Under the pieces are notes generated by a model that searched no databases, had not been told where the DNA came from, and saw nothing but the letters and a program-made list of their open reading frames with translations. Both the position numbers and the translations under genes were made by a program. Below are positions 1 to 8,635 of a DNA stretch of 64,000 nt, piece by piece; the stretch's first letter is position 1; every line of letters starts with the position of its first letter. Source of the stretch: Muribaculaceae bacterium (GTDB lineage: Bacteria > Bacteroidota > Bacteroidia > Bacteroidales > Muribaculaceae); assembly GCA_017557625.1 (NCBI GenBank), contig JAFYYG010000021.1:1-64000 (forward strand), written 5' to 3'.

Positions 1-2
1 GT

Positions 3-30
3 AATGCACAATGCACAATGCACAAGGCAC
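3..30. repeat. Heptanucleotide tandem array, unit AATGCAC
   Basis: Three exact copies of AATGCAC are followed by the variant AAGGCAC and then a partial copy (AATGGGC). The array lies inside the methyltransferase reading frame. Because seven is not a multiple of three, gain or loss of one copy would shift the frame. The array may extend left of the window. Confidence 0.85.
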
Positions 31-638
31 AATGGGCCACAAAGTCGGGGGATAGGATTCCCTGCTACCGCTTTATGCCACACCGCACTCGAGGCGAAGG
101 CCTGTTTTTGTGCGTACTGCAAAAAGTGGAGAGTGCAGAGTGGAGAGTGGAGAGTGTAAAACCATTGAAACAAAAAAGGCAAAATACCGCTTCACAGATT
201 CCAAAAGATGCGTTATCATGGCTTGACGGCGAGTATGAGTTAAGCTATATTAACGGCATCATAACTGCCACAAATAAACACCTTAAAGACTTCATTTCAA
301 TTAATAGCAACAAGTTACACGTTATTAAAGGCTTAAATATCGAGATTGGCACTATAAAAGGGAACAAGGTTATTCCCTCTCATCAGCTCGCCATGTCGCC
401 TTTACTCAAAGATGATGCCTTTGAAAAATGCGAAGTGGATTACCGCACAGCTATAGCCTACCTGCGAGGCGAATCTATCACCATCAACGCCCCACGAGGA
501 CCCGTATTAATCACATATCAAAACGCCAAGTTAGGATTTGTCAATAACCTCGGAAACAGAGCCAACAACCTATACCCAAAAAACTGGCGTATTTTGAGTT
601 CACATTTACCCGACAATCCCATCTCACTAGTCGATTAA
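3..638 (+). CDS. RsmF-like rRNA cytosine-C5 methyltransferase, C-terminal part (5' end outside window)
   Basis: The reading frame is open from the window edge, so this is the 3' part of a longer gene. The motif YRFMPHRTRGEGLF, about 20 residues in, is typical of the end of the NOL1/NOP2/Sun methyltransferase domain. The last ~140 residues (GPVLITYQNAKLGFVNN, then LGNRANNLYPKNWRI) match the PUA-like RNA-binding domain at the C terminus of RsmF-type enzymes, which methylate cytosine in 16S rRNA. The S-adenosylmethionine site and catalytic cysteines lie upstream of the window. Two 7-bp tandem arrays sit inside the frame, one at the very start and one in the linker before the PUA-like domain. An ATG at 18 falls inside the first array and is unlikely to be the real start. 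It is convergent with comEC. The family assignment is good; integrity of the full gene cannot be judged. Confidence 0.75.
   Translation, partial: NAQCTMHKAQWATKSGDRIPCYRFMPHRTRGEGLFLCVLQKVESAEWRVESVKPLKQKRQNTASQIPKDALSWLDGEYELSYINGIITATNKHLKDFISINSNKLHVIKGLNIEIGTIKGNKVIPSHQLAMSPLLKDDAFEKCEVDYRTAIAYLRGESITINAPRGPVLITYQNAKLGFVNNLGNRANNLYPKNWRILSSHLPDNPISLVD
126..156. repeat. Heptanucleotide tandem array, unit GTGGAGA
   Basis: About 4.4 copies of GTGGAGA, with one variant GTGCAGA, in the linker between the methyltransferase core and the PUA-like domain. The unit differs from the array at position 3 but has the same 7-bp length. It encodes the low-complexity stretch VESAEWRVES. Confidence 0.85.
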
Positions 639-747
639 CGTTATACAGCCATTGTGATAGTATCAAAGACCTATTAAAAACCACCTATTGTCACAATAAT
701 GACCGATTTTGTTTAAACGAGTCTCTGTCTTCAAAAAACGAAACACC

Positions 748-2826
748 TTAATCAGTTTTTGTATATGCTCCTTTCGATTTTATGCTGTGATAAGGCACAC
801 CTAGTTGCTGACACTCTTTTTCTAAGGCAGGGATGTTTTCATCGTAGATATCGCCTGAAAGGATTATTGATTTCACGTCAAAGAGTTCCATAGCCCTAGC
901 GATTGTTGAATGATATTGCTTTGTTACAAGCAACACATCAAATTTCACCTCGCAGCTGTCGGCTGGCTCATAGTTCTTCCAATGCCCTTTTCCTACTGAG
1001 AGTATCTTCTCTCCGCAAAGCATGGCATAAGGATGATTGACCATTCCTCCATCAATCATGCACATTGTTGAGTCCACAAGTCTAACCGAATCGATGCGGT
1101 AATGCGCAAGAAAGGCTTTGTGCTGACGTTTGAAAGCATCCAGATCAAAGTCGTTCTCCACATCAGGCACCCACAGCATAGCCTTACCGTGATTATGATA
1201 AAGCACTGGCGTGGAGTTATAGGAATTGAAAATCACTATTCCCTGTTTTGGCGTTGTTATATCAACTATAATACTGTGAGCTAAACCTATAACCAAACAC
1301 ACACCCGCTGCAAGCAACCACCTGATATTGTGGCGGTAGAGCCACATCACCACCATAAATAACATGGCATAATAAAGTACCACCGCCACCCATGTGACAT
1401 ATATATCACTGTGCCCGAAACTCCAAGTGCTGAACCAGTTCACAGAGCCATTGAAGAAGCTCGTCATCACGTCAAGAGCACTATTGAGACAACCCACCGA
1501 GCCACCCACTGCCAGCAACAGCAGAACCACAGCCCCCAATGACATAAAAACGGGGAAAACAGGCAGAATTATGAAATTGGAAATCACCGCCATCACCGAC
1601 AGCGTGTTGAAATAATATGCTACCAGAATTGTTGACGAGAGCATCGCCACCAGCGAGCTCAGGAACAATGAATAGAAATATTTAAGCAACTTGTTTGCGG
1701 GATATTTTATCTCGAAAGTCTGATAGAAAATTATCAGCGCCGCCACCGTGATGAAACTCAACTGAAATCCAACGCTATACAACGAGCCTGGCGAGAAGAC
1801 TAGAATCACCAATGCCGCGGCAGCCACAGAATTGAGAGGCGTGGATTTGCGGTAGAACAACGTTGACATAAACACGAATGCTATCATCACAGTTGCTCTC
1901 ACCACCGAGGGTGACATTCCTGTTAGGATATCATAACCTATTAAGAGCAGCAACGTCAACACCAGTCGCAGTTTCTTGGCACGGAGGTAGTCGAGAGGAA
2001 AGAGCAGAAACCATATCAGCAGTGTTATAACAGCTATATGCAAACCACTGAGAGCAAGCACATGAGCAACACCAACTACCGAGAAATGCTCACGCGTCTC
2101 GGGCGTGATGAAATCATCGTTGCCGAGCAGCACAGCGATGAGCATAGACTGCGTCTCAGGGGCAAGTGAAGAATTCAATATTTTGTGCTCCAGCGTCTGC
2201 CGCAAGTTTTCTGCCCTAGTCATCAATGTGGGCGACTCCCCCACTTTAGTCACTGCTTCTAATTTGGTGTGCTGATGGTAACGGATTCCCTTGTGCAACA
2301 GATAAGACGCATAATCCATCTCATCGGGGTTACCCATATTTCTCACTGGAGAAAGGCCTAACGGGAAAGATATCAAATCGCCTGGTGCCAACTCATAGTC
2401 ACAACCTTTGGTAGAAAGGATGATATGAGATTTTTTCATCGGCGCATCGCCATCTTCAAGTTTCAGCAGTTTGACTTGCATCTCCATGCTCTTCTCGTGA
2501 AAGTCTATCGCCTCAATTCTTGACAATACTGTTTTGCCATTCACCTCATTGAGATCAAGTTCAGGTGGAGTGGCAATAAAGGCGGCAAACCAGCCCATCG
2601 CAACCATAAACAGCAACAATGGAAAAATGTGTAAACTTCGCAGTTTCAATGACAAGACCGGCGATTTCTTCAGCACGACAAGGACTATTGCTGCAACAAT
2701 AGATATTGCAACCATCGCAACAGGCAACCATGAGAAAGGCACAACTCGAAACAATAAAATACCAATTACCAAAGGTATCAGCAATCTCAGCACTGGCAAT
2801 CTCGACAAGATGCTTGTGTTGCCCAT
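748..2826 (-). CDS. comEC: ComEC/Rec2-family DNA uptake channel protein
   Basis: A 692-residue polytopic inner-membrane protein. ComEC forms the channel that carries single-stranded DNA into the cytoplasm during transformation. Hydrophobic segments at about residues 10-85 precede a soluble stretch of the DUF4131 type. The competence core follows, with the family hallmark HVLALSGLHIAVI near residue 255 and several further membrane helices to about 520. The last ~160 residues are soluble but I see no HxHxDH zinc motif, so this is the form without an intact metallo-beta-lactamase domain. It lies 15 bp downstream of aroE and probably shares its promoter. dprA, recJ and recQ lie within 10 kb. Whether this organism is transformable is unknown. 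Confidence 0.9.
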   Translation of the reverse strand: MGNTSILSRLPVLRLLIPLVIGILLFRVVPFSWLPVAMVAISIVAAIVLVVLKKSPVLSLKLRSLHIFPLLLFMVAMGWFAAFIATPPELDLNEVNGKTVLSRIEAIDFHEKSMEMQVKLLKLEDGDAPMKKSHIILSTKGCDYELAPGDLISFPLGLSPVRNMGNPDEMDYASYLLHKGIRYHQHTKLEAVTKVGESPTLMTRAENLRQTLEHKILNSSLAPETQSMLIAVLLGNDDFITPETREHFSVVGVAHVLALSGLHIAVITLLIWFLLFPLDYLRAKKLRLVLTLLLLIGYDILTGMSPSVVRATVMIAFVFMSTLFYRKSTPLNSVAAAALVILVFSPGSLYSVGFQLSFITVAALIIFYQTFEIKYPANKLLKYFYSLFLSSLVAMLSSTILVAYYFNTLSVMAVISNFIILPVFPVFMSLGAVVLLLLAVGGSVGCLNSALDVMTSFFNGSVNWFSTWSFGHSDIYVTWVAVVLYYAMLFMVVMWLYRHNIRWLLAAGVCLVIGLAHSIIVDITTPKQGIVIFNSYNSTPVLYHNHGKAMLWVPDVENDFDLDAFKRQHKAFLAHYRIDSVRLVDSTMCMIDGGMVNHPYAMLCGEKILSVGKGHWKNYEPADSCEVKFDVLLVTKQYHSTIARAMELFDVKSIILSGDIYDENIPALEKECQQLGVPYHSIKSKGAYTKTD

Positions 2827-2841
2827 AAGGACTTGAAGTTT

Positions 2842-3603
2842 TTATCGTTCGGTCCAGATTCTATATGACTCAAATGCCTGAAGCAGGAGCATCTCAAGAC
2901 CGTTCTTCACCTTTGCCCCTTGCTCTGCCGACAACTTCATAAACACCGTCTCACTGGGATTATAAACCAAGTCGTAGCACAAGTGTGCCGCAGTGATAAA
3001 GCGGTAAGGGATGGGTGGATACGTCTCGCTGTGAGGATATGTGCCTAGCGGCGTGGTGTTTACAATGAGCTTGTGCTCATGAACCATCTGCTTAGTGAGT
3101 TCCTCGTAGGTGATAGTTTGAGCCGATTTCTTGCGTGACACCAGGCTTACCCCAATACCCAGCGATTCAACAACAGCCTTCACCGCCTTGCAGGCTCCGC
3201 CTGTTCCTAGAATCAGAGCCCTGTCCATCTCGGGAGTCAGCAATGGTTCCAACGAGTTCTTGAAACCCATAAAATCGGAGTTGTACCCCACCATTTTCAG
3301 CACGCCGTCATCAGCATTCTTAATTATTTTGATGACATTCACTGCACCCACCTTCAGCGCTGTATCATCAAGCTCATCCATATAGCTCATTACCTGCTCC
3401 TTATAGGGTGATGTCACGTTAAGGCCATTGATATTTGGATATTCGCTTAATATCGTCATAAGGTCGCCAATATCATCTATCTCAAAGTTGATATAACTGG
3501 CATCAATCTCCTCAGCGATGAACTTCTGATTAAAGAAATCCATCGAGAAGGAATGGGAAAGATTCTTCCCAATTAAACCATATATCTTACTCTGGCTTGA
3601 CAT
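2842..3603 (-). CDS. aroE: Shikimate dehydrogenase
   Basis: A 253-residue enzyme that reduces 3-dehydroshikimate to shikimate with NADPH in aromatic amino acid synthesis. The N-terminal substrate site is seen as GKNLSHSFS (residues 12-20), the catalytic lysine as K68 in NVTSPYKEQV, and Asp110 in YNSDFMGF. The NADP-binding loop is GTGGACKA (133-140). Length is a little short of the usual ~270 but the protein is complete. It is the first gene of a probable aroE-comEC unit, and a very good Bacteroidetes promoter lies just upstream at 3636-3666. Confidence 0.95.
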   Translation of the reverse strand: MSSQSKIYGLIGKNLSHSFSMDFFNQKFIAEEIDASYINFEIDDIGDLMTILSEYPNINGLNVTSPYKEQVMSYMDELDDTALKVGAVNVIKIIKNADDGVLKMVGYNSDFMGFKNSLEPLLTPEMDRALILGTGGACKAVKAVVESLGIGVSLVSRKKSAQTITYEELTKQMVHEHKLIVNTTPLGTYPHSETYPPIPYRFITAAHLCYDLVYNPSETVFMKLSAEQGAKVKNGLEMLLLQAFESYRIWTER

Positions 3604-3635
3604 TGTGGAGAAAGATAAAATTTTTCAACAAGTTG

Positions 3636-3666
3636 CAAAAATAATCAAAATTGATAGCATTGCAAA
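3636..3666 (-). promoter_or_regulatory. Promoter of aroE-comEC
   Basis: On the minus strand TTTG (3663-3666), 19 nt, then TATTTTTG (3636-3643). This matches the Bacteroidetes -33/-7 consensus exactly. The expected start of transcription leaves a leader of about 25 nt before the aroE ATG. Confidence 0.75.
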
Positions 3667-4023
3667 ATTTTTGAGCGTTTTTTTAAATAAAAAATAATTT
3701 TAGGCATAAATATTAAACCCGATATTATCCTAAATAAAATTGAGAACAAAGAAATAAGAGGAATTGGATTGTGTTCCAAAACCTTTTTTTCACTAATGCT
3801 GTAATTTCTTCTACAACACGTTGAGTATGTAGCGCTGTCAACAGAACAAAGGAACTGATTCTTGAGATAAATAATCTGCTAAATTTGGGTTAAATTGCTT
3901 AAAAGCACTTAAAAGCATATAAATAAATGGCTTAAATAGTTTTTTATTAATTAATTATAAGTAATTTTGCAGCCGTTTTTGGAAAGTTACTATATATAAA
4001 AGTATAATCAACAATTTCACAGT
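3667..4023. other. AT-rich divergent intergenic region upstream of korA
   Basis: No gene is visible. A -7 element TAATTTTG lies at 3962-3969 ahead of korA, but the matching -33 region (about 3938-3942) has no TTTG, so the promoter is only partly supported. A short direct repeat of CTTAAAAGCA is seen at about 3898-3917. Confidence 0.5.
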
Positions 4024-5871
4024 ATGTTAGGAAAAACTAACGTAAAGTTCCGCCAGAGCATTGTAGTCCGTTTTTCGGGCGACTCTGGCGACGGTATGCA
4101 GCTTGCCGGCAACATATTTTCGAGTGTGTCGGCCGAGATGGGTGAGATTATCTCCACCTTCCCCGACTATCCCGCCGAGGTGCGAGCCCCACAAGGCTCG
4201 CTTAGTGGTGTGAGTGGTTTCCAGGTACACATCGGCCATGGTGTTCACACTCCTGGCGATGAGTGCGACGTGTTAGTAGCAATGAACCCTGCCGCACTTA
4301 AACAGAATGTACAGTTTTTGAACAAAAACGGTGTGGCAATCGTAGATATTGACTCGTTCAAAGAAATCGACCTCAAGAAAGCCAAGTTCACAACCGATAA
4401 TCCCTACAAGGAGATTGGTTTGAAAACCCAAATTGTGGAAGTGCCCATGACATCGATGGTGAAAGCCGCCCTCGAAGACAGCGGCATGGACTTCAAGTCA
4501 CAGATGAAGTGCCGCAACATGTTTGCCTTAGGACTCATCTGCTGGCTGTTCAATATGCCCCTGTCGAGCGCCCGTCGCTTCTTGCAGCACAAGTTCGGCA
4601 ACAAACCAGCTGTGTTTGATGCAAATTGTAAAGTGCTTCAAGGTGGCTATGACTATGGTCACAACATCCACGCATCAGTGTCAAAATACCGCATCGAGAC
4701 CGAGGACATGCGTCCCGGCATCTACGTTGACGTGAACGGCAACAAAGCCACTGCATGGGGACTTATCCTTGCCAGCGAGAAGAGCGGGCGTCCATTATAC
4801 TTGGGCAGCTACCCTATCACCCCTGCAACAGATATTCTGCATGAACTCGCAAAGCGTCGTGACTTGGGCGTGAAAGCCTGTCAGATGGAGGACGAGATTG
4901 CTGGCATCTGCTCGGCAATCGGTGCAGCATACGCTGGCAGCCTGGCGGTGACAAGCACCAGTGGTCCTGGCCTCTCGCTCAAGAGCGAGGCGATGGGATT
5001 GGCGGTGATGTCGGAATTGCCATTAGTGATTATCGATGTGCAACGTGGCGGCCCATCAACCGGTATGCCCACCAAAACTGAGCAGACCGACCTTATGCAA
5101 GCCCTCTACGGCCGCAGCGGCGAATGCCCATTAGTAGTGGTTGCCGCATCGTCGCCCACCGACTGCTTCCACATGGCATTTGAGGCAGCGCGCATTGCTA
5201 TTGAGCACATGACACCTGTAATCCTAATGACCGATGCTTTCATCGCGAACGGTTCGAGTGCATGGCGCGTACCTGAGGTTGGCGACTATCCCGAAATTCA
5301 CCCCAACTTCGTCCCCGAAGACAAGGAAGCCACATGGCATCCTTATAGCCGCAACGAAGAGTTGGTGCGCTACTGGTCATTCCCTGGCGTTGAAGGCAAG
5401 ATGCACCGCGTGGGCGGATTGGAGCGCGACTATGACACCGGCGTGATATCCAACAGCCCCGAGAACCACGAGCGCATGGTCAAGACCCGCGCGCAGAAAA
5501 TCGCCAACGTCGCCAACCACATCCCCCTGCTCGAGGTGAAAAGCGAGCATGAAGGCTGCGACACAATCATCATCGGTTGGGGTGGCACCTACGGACACAT
5601 CTACACCGCCTACGAGCACCTGAACCACGCCGGCAAACACATCGACTTTGCACAGTTCAACTATATCAACCCTCTGCCACGCAACACCCGCGAAGTGCTT
5701 ACTAAGTACAAAACTGTTATAGTGGCAGAGCTTAACAGCGGACAATTCGCCACCTATCTGCAAAGTCAGATTCCTGAGCTTAACATCAAGCGCATCAACA
5801 AGGTGCAGGGACAGCCGTTCCTGGTCAACGAGATTGAAGAAGGTATAACTAAAATCATGGAGGGCAAATAA
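4024..5871 (+). CDS. korA: 2-oxoglutarate:ferredoxin oxidoreductase, fused gamma/alpha subunit
   Basis: A 615-residue cytoplasmic subunit of the oxygen-sensitive enzyme that interconverts 2-oxoglutarate plus CoA with succinyl-CoA, CO2 and reduced ferredoxin. The first ~200 residues are the gamma domain (GDSGDGMQLAG near residue 18). The alpha pyrimidine-binding domain follows (GSYPITPATDIL; STSGPGLSLKSE), then the C-terminal swivel-type domain. The beta subunit starts 2 bp after the stop codon. Bacteroidales are known to use this enzyme reductively to make 2-oxoglutarate from succinyl-CoA. Substrate choice over other 2-oxoacids is inferred from the family architecture. Confidence 0.9.
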   Translation: MLGKTNVKFRQSIVVRFSGDSGDGMQLAGNIFSSVSAEMGEIISTFPDYPAEVRAPQGSLSGVSGFQVHIGHGVHTPGDECDVLVAMNPAALKQNVQFLNKNGVAIVDIDSFKEIDLKKAKFTTDNPYKEIGLKTQIVEVPMTSMVKAALEDSGMDFKSQMKCRNMFALGLICWLFNMPLSSARRFLQHKFGNKPAVFDANCKVLQGGYDYGHNIHASVSKYRIETEDMRPGIYVDVNGNKATAWGLILASEKSGRPLYLGSYPITPATDILHELAKRRDLGVKACQMEDEIAGICSAIGAAYAGSLAVTSTSGPGLSLKSEAMGLAVMSELPLVIIDVQRGGPSTGMPTKTEQTDLMQALYGRSGECPLVVVAASSPTDCFHMAFEAARIAIEHMTPVILMTDAFIANGSSAWRVPEVGDYPEIHPNFVPEDKEATWHPYSRNEELVRYWSFPGVEGKMHRVGGLERDYDTGVISNSPENHERMVKTRAQKIANVANHIPLLEVKSEHEGCDTIIIGWGGTYGHIYTAYEHLNHAGKHIDFAQFNYINPLPRNTREVLTKYKTVIVAELNSGQFATYLQSQIPELNIKRINKVQGQPFLVNEIEEGITKIMEGK

Positions 5872-5873
5872 TC

Positions 5874-6893
5874 ATGGCACAGACATTTCAAAATCCAGAA
5901 CCAAAAGACTATAAGAATGATGTAGCGGTGCGCTGGTGCCCGGGCTGTGGCGACCACGCTGTTCTCAACGTGCTTCATAAGGCAATGGCGGAGCTTGGCG
6001 TTCCTCCACACATGATTGCTGTGGTGTCGGGAATCGGCTGCAGTTCACGTCTGCCATATTACATGAACACCTACGGTTTCCACACCATTCACGGACGTGG
6101 TGGAGCCATCGCTACTGGTGTGAAAGTTGCAAACCCACAGCTCACCGTATGGCAGATTTCGGGCGACGGCGACTGCCTCGCCATCGGTGGCAACCACTTC
6201 ATCCATGAGGTGCGTCGCAACGTTGATCTCAACCTGTTGTTGCTCAACAACAAGATTTACGGTCTTACTAAAGGCCAGTTCAGTCCCACCAGCGACCGTG
6301 GCTGCATATCGAAGTCTTCTCCTTACGGCACTACCGAGGACCCATTCATCCCAGCCGAACTGGTGTTTGGTGCTCGTGGCACCTTCTTTGCCCGCGGCAT
6401 CGATGTGGAGCTTAAAATCAATCAGGAAATCATGGTTGAGGGTGCTCGTCACAAAGGATGCTCAGTGATTGAGATTCTGCAGAACTGCATGATTTTCAAT
6501 AATGGCATCCACAACCGCATTACCGACAAGGCAGTGCGCGCCAACCGCACAATACATCTCGTTCACGGCGAGAAGATGCTCTTTGGCAAGAACCGTGACA
6601 TGGGTCTTGTACAAGAAGGCTTTGGTCTGAAAGCTGTGCGCCTCGACGATGGCGACTACACCATCGACGACGTGCTTATCCACGACGCTCACTGCCAAGA
6701 CAATTTCCTACACCAGCAGCTTGCCATGATGGACGGCACCAACCTGCCAGTAGCACTCGGCGTGATCCGTGACGTTGACGCTCCCAGCTACGAGACCGAC
6801 GTGACCGTGCAGATGCGCAAAATCCAAGTCAAGCACCGCTATCGCAACCTTCGCGACATGATTCTTGACGGAGATACGTGGGAAAGGAAATAA
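5874..6893 (+). CDS. korB: 2-oxoglutarate:ferredoxin oxidoreductase, beta subunit
   Basis: A 339-residue thiamine-diphosphate-binding subunit partnering the preceding alpha/gamma chain. RWCPGCGDHAVL near residue 20 and the GDGDCLAIGGNH plus LLLNNKIYGLTKGQ block form the cofactor and Mg2+ site. The length and the absence of extra ferredoxin domains match the two-gene KorAB type. The start codon is 2 bp after korA, so the two are translated together. A 15-bp perfect hairpin follows at 6941-6980. Confidence 0.92.
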   Translation: MAQTFQNPEPKDYKNDVAVRWCPGCGDHAVLNVLHKAMAELGVPPHMIAVVSGIGCSSRLPYYMNTYGFHTIHGRGGAIATGVKVANPQLTVWQISGDGDCLAIGGNHFIHEVRRNVDLNLLLLNNKIYGLTKGQFSPTSDRGCISKSSPYGTTEDPFIPAELVFGARGTFFARGIDVELKINQEIMVEGARHKGCSVIEILQNCMIFNNGIHNRITDKAVRANRTIHLVHGEKMLFGKNRDMGLVQEGFGLKAVRLDDGDYTIDDVLIHDAHCQDNFLHQQLAMMDGTNLPVALGVIRDVDAPSYETDVTVQMRKIQVKHRYRNLRDMILDGDTWERK

Positions 6894-6940
6894 TGAAATT
6901 GTGTTCCGTATGATGCGATGTCATCGCAACCAACTTAACC

Positions 6941-6980
6941 ACACTTAGGCGATAGCGCATTAGCACTATCGCCTAAGTGT
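6941..6980. terminator. Shared hairpin between convergent korB and dprA
   Basis: A perfect 15-bp inverted repeat (6941-6955 and 6966-6980) with a 10-nt loop. The right arm contains the dprA stop codon at 6966-6968. There is no T-run on either side, so it is not a textbook intrinsic terminator, but its position between convergent genes suggests 3'-end formation or protection. Confidence 0.6.
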
Positions 6981-8090
6981 ATAACGGCATCCAGGCAGCG
7001 TGGCTATTACACCCTTAGTATCAAGTTCAACAAGTGTTGCCATTAGTCGGTATATGGGCAATGCCATCAGGCCGGCTAAATCGTTGATATGCTGGTCGCC
7101 ATTCTTGCGTAGGATATCCACCACCTTTTGCTGCTCGGCAGAGAGTTCTGGAAAGAGCTCAAGCTCCTTAGCAGTCTCTGGTATGAGTTTCGATTCCCAG
7201 CGCATAGCCTTCACTAAGTCCTCGGCGCAAGTGATGGCAGCAGCCTGATTATTCATAATTAGGCGGTTGCATCCCTTAGAGAACTCATCGCCAACACGTC
7301 CTGGCACGGCAAACACGTCGCGGCTATAGCTGGAAGCGATGTTGGCAGTGACCAATGCTCCACCTTTGTTTGCGCTCTCCACGATTACGGTGCAGTCGCT
7401 CAACGCGGCAATGATGCGATTTCGGGCAAGGAAATTGCCACGATGTATCTGGTCCTGACTAGTGTAGTCGCTCACCACTGCCCCGCCATGCTGCACCATG
7501 TGAGCAGCATCGTCGCGATGCTCGGCAGGATAAATCTTGTTTAGGCCACAGGCTTGCACACCCACAGTGGGCACATTATACTTCAATGCTGCACGATGAG
7601 CGTTGATGTCGGTACCATAGGCAAGACCGCTCACTATCACCAATTCTCCCTCAAGCATCTTGGAGAGACCTTCTACAAACTTATCGCAGAACGCGGCACC
7701 ATAATGCGTACTTCGCCTGGTGCCAACAATACTGATGATGTGTTTTGCATTAAGGTTGCAACCACCTATTACATAGAGCAATACCGGCGCATCAATAGCA
7801 TTGAGGAGGCGTTTGGGATAGTTCTCATCGGTAAAATACAGCACTTTAACTTTGCGTTGCTCCACAAAGCGAAGTTCGGCCTCGGCCTTGCGCAACACTT
7901 CGTCACGAAAACTGCGCTCCCAAACCTTGCTACGGCTGCCGGTGATAGACTTTAGCTCACGCTCGCTGATGGCAAAGAATTCCTTCTCGCTAGGGATGAT
8001 GTCGAGCAGACGCTGGGCAAGCTCCACTCCCATGCCGCGAATACCGGCAAAAGCCATTCGATATAATATGTCGGAACTACCTACAGCCAT
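6966..8090 (-). CDS. dprA: DNA-processing protein A (ssDNA-binding RecA loader)
   Basis: A 374-residue protein that binds incoming single-stranded DNA and loads RecA during transformation. An N-terminal helical (SAM/HhH-like) domain covers about residues 5-75. The Rossmann-like core has GTRRSTHYG near 125 and SGLAYGTDINAH near 160. A C-terminal winged-helix segment (residues ~310-374) ends the protein. The start overlaps the end of the upstream thioesterase gene by 10 bp, so the two are probably co-translated. The stop codon lies inside the convergent hairpin. Confidence 0.93.
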   Translation of the reverse strand: MAVGSSDILYRMAFAGIRGMGVELAQRLLDIIPSEKEFFAISERELKSITGSRSKVWERSFRDEVLRKAEAELRFVEQRKVKVLYFTDENYPKRLLNAIDAPVLLYVIGGCNLNAKHIISIVGTRRSTHYGAAFCDKFVEGLSKMLEGELVIVSGLAYGTDINAHRAALKYNVPTVGVQACGLNKIYPAEHRDDAAHMVQHGGAVVSDYTSQDQIHRGNFLARNRIIAALSDCTVIVESANKGGALVTANIASSYSRDVFAVPGRVGDEFSKGCNRLIMNNQAAAITCAEDLVKAMRWESKLIPETAKELELFPELSAEQQKVVDILRKNGDQHINDLAGLMALPIYRLMATLVELDTKGVIATLPGCRYTLRR

Positions 8091-8488
8091 TTCTCAAATT
8101 TTTCAAAAAGTCGGTCGCCACGCGAGAGTTTACCATCTTCAAGACTCACCACGGTAACCACGGCGCTCACAGCCATCTCACCAGTGAATTTGTTGCGGAT
8201 ATCCTGATGGAAAACGAACCTCACACCCTTCTTTTCCACCCACAGACTACTCAACATCACGTCGCCACTGCGCAGAGGAATCTTGTAGTCAATCTCAACA
8301 CGGCTAAGCACAGGGACGATGCCGTCGGCACTCATCTCCTTAAACGAATAACCCGCCCAGCGGCAGAACTCATGTCGCGTCATCTCAAGATAGTGAAGAT
8401 AGTTGGCATTGTTCACGATGCCCTCACTGTCAAGCTCATAGTCACGAACAGCAATTTCAAGCGTATATATATATTCGTTATTTCCCAT
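8081..8488 (-). CDS. YbgC/4HBT-family acyl-CoA thioesterase
   Basis: A 135-residue hot-dog-fold protein. The motif YELDSEGIVNNANYLHYLE near residue 17 holds the catalytic aspartate and the typical NxxNYLxYLE helix of 4-hydroxybenzoyl-CoA thioesterase-like enzymes. These hydrolyse acyl-CoA thioesters; the substrate here is unknown. It is the first gene of a two-gene unit with dprA, overlapping by 10 bp. A possible -7 element TATCTTTG is on the minus strand at 8514-8521. Confidence 0.85.
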   Translation of the reverse strand: MGNNEYIYTLEIAVRDYELDSEGIVNNANYLHYLEMTRHEFCRWAGYSFKEMSADGIVPVLSRVEIDYKIPLRSGDVMLSSLWVEKKGVRFVFHQDIRNKFTGEMAVSAVVTVVSLEDGKLSRGDRLFEKFEKWL

Positions 8489-8635
8489 CAGTCTATATTT
8501 TTCAAATCAATTGCAAAGATAAACCATTTTCTCCAAAACAACCCCACCAAGAAGCCTGATTGTAAATATTTCTTTAGTGTTTTCTAATTTTCTACAGCAT
8601 TAAAATATGTATTAAACAAATTGATTTATTGCAAT

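Noticed and set aside
651..697. Terminator between the RsmF-like gene and comEC
   Set aside because: Only a 7-bp stem with a 33-nt loop and no T-run.
4027..6698. Several long open frames opposite korA and korB
   Set aside because: They are codon-structure shadows of strongly conserved genes and match no family.
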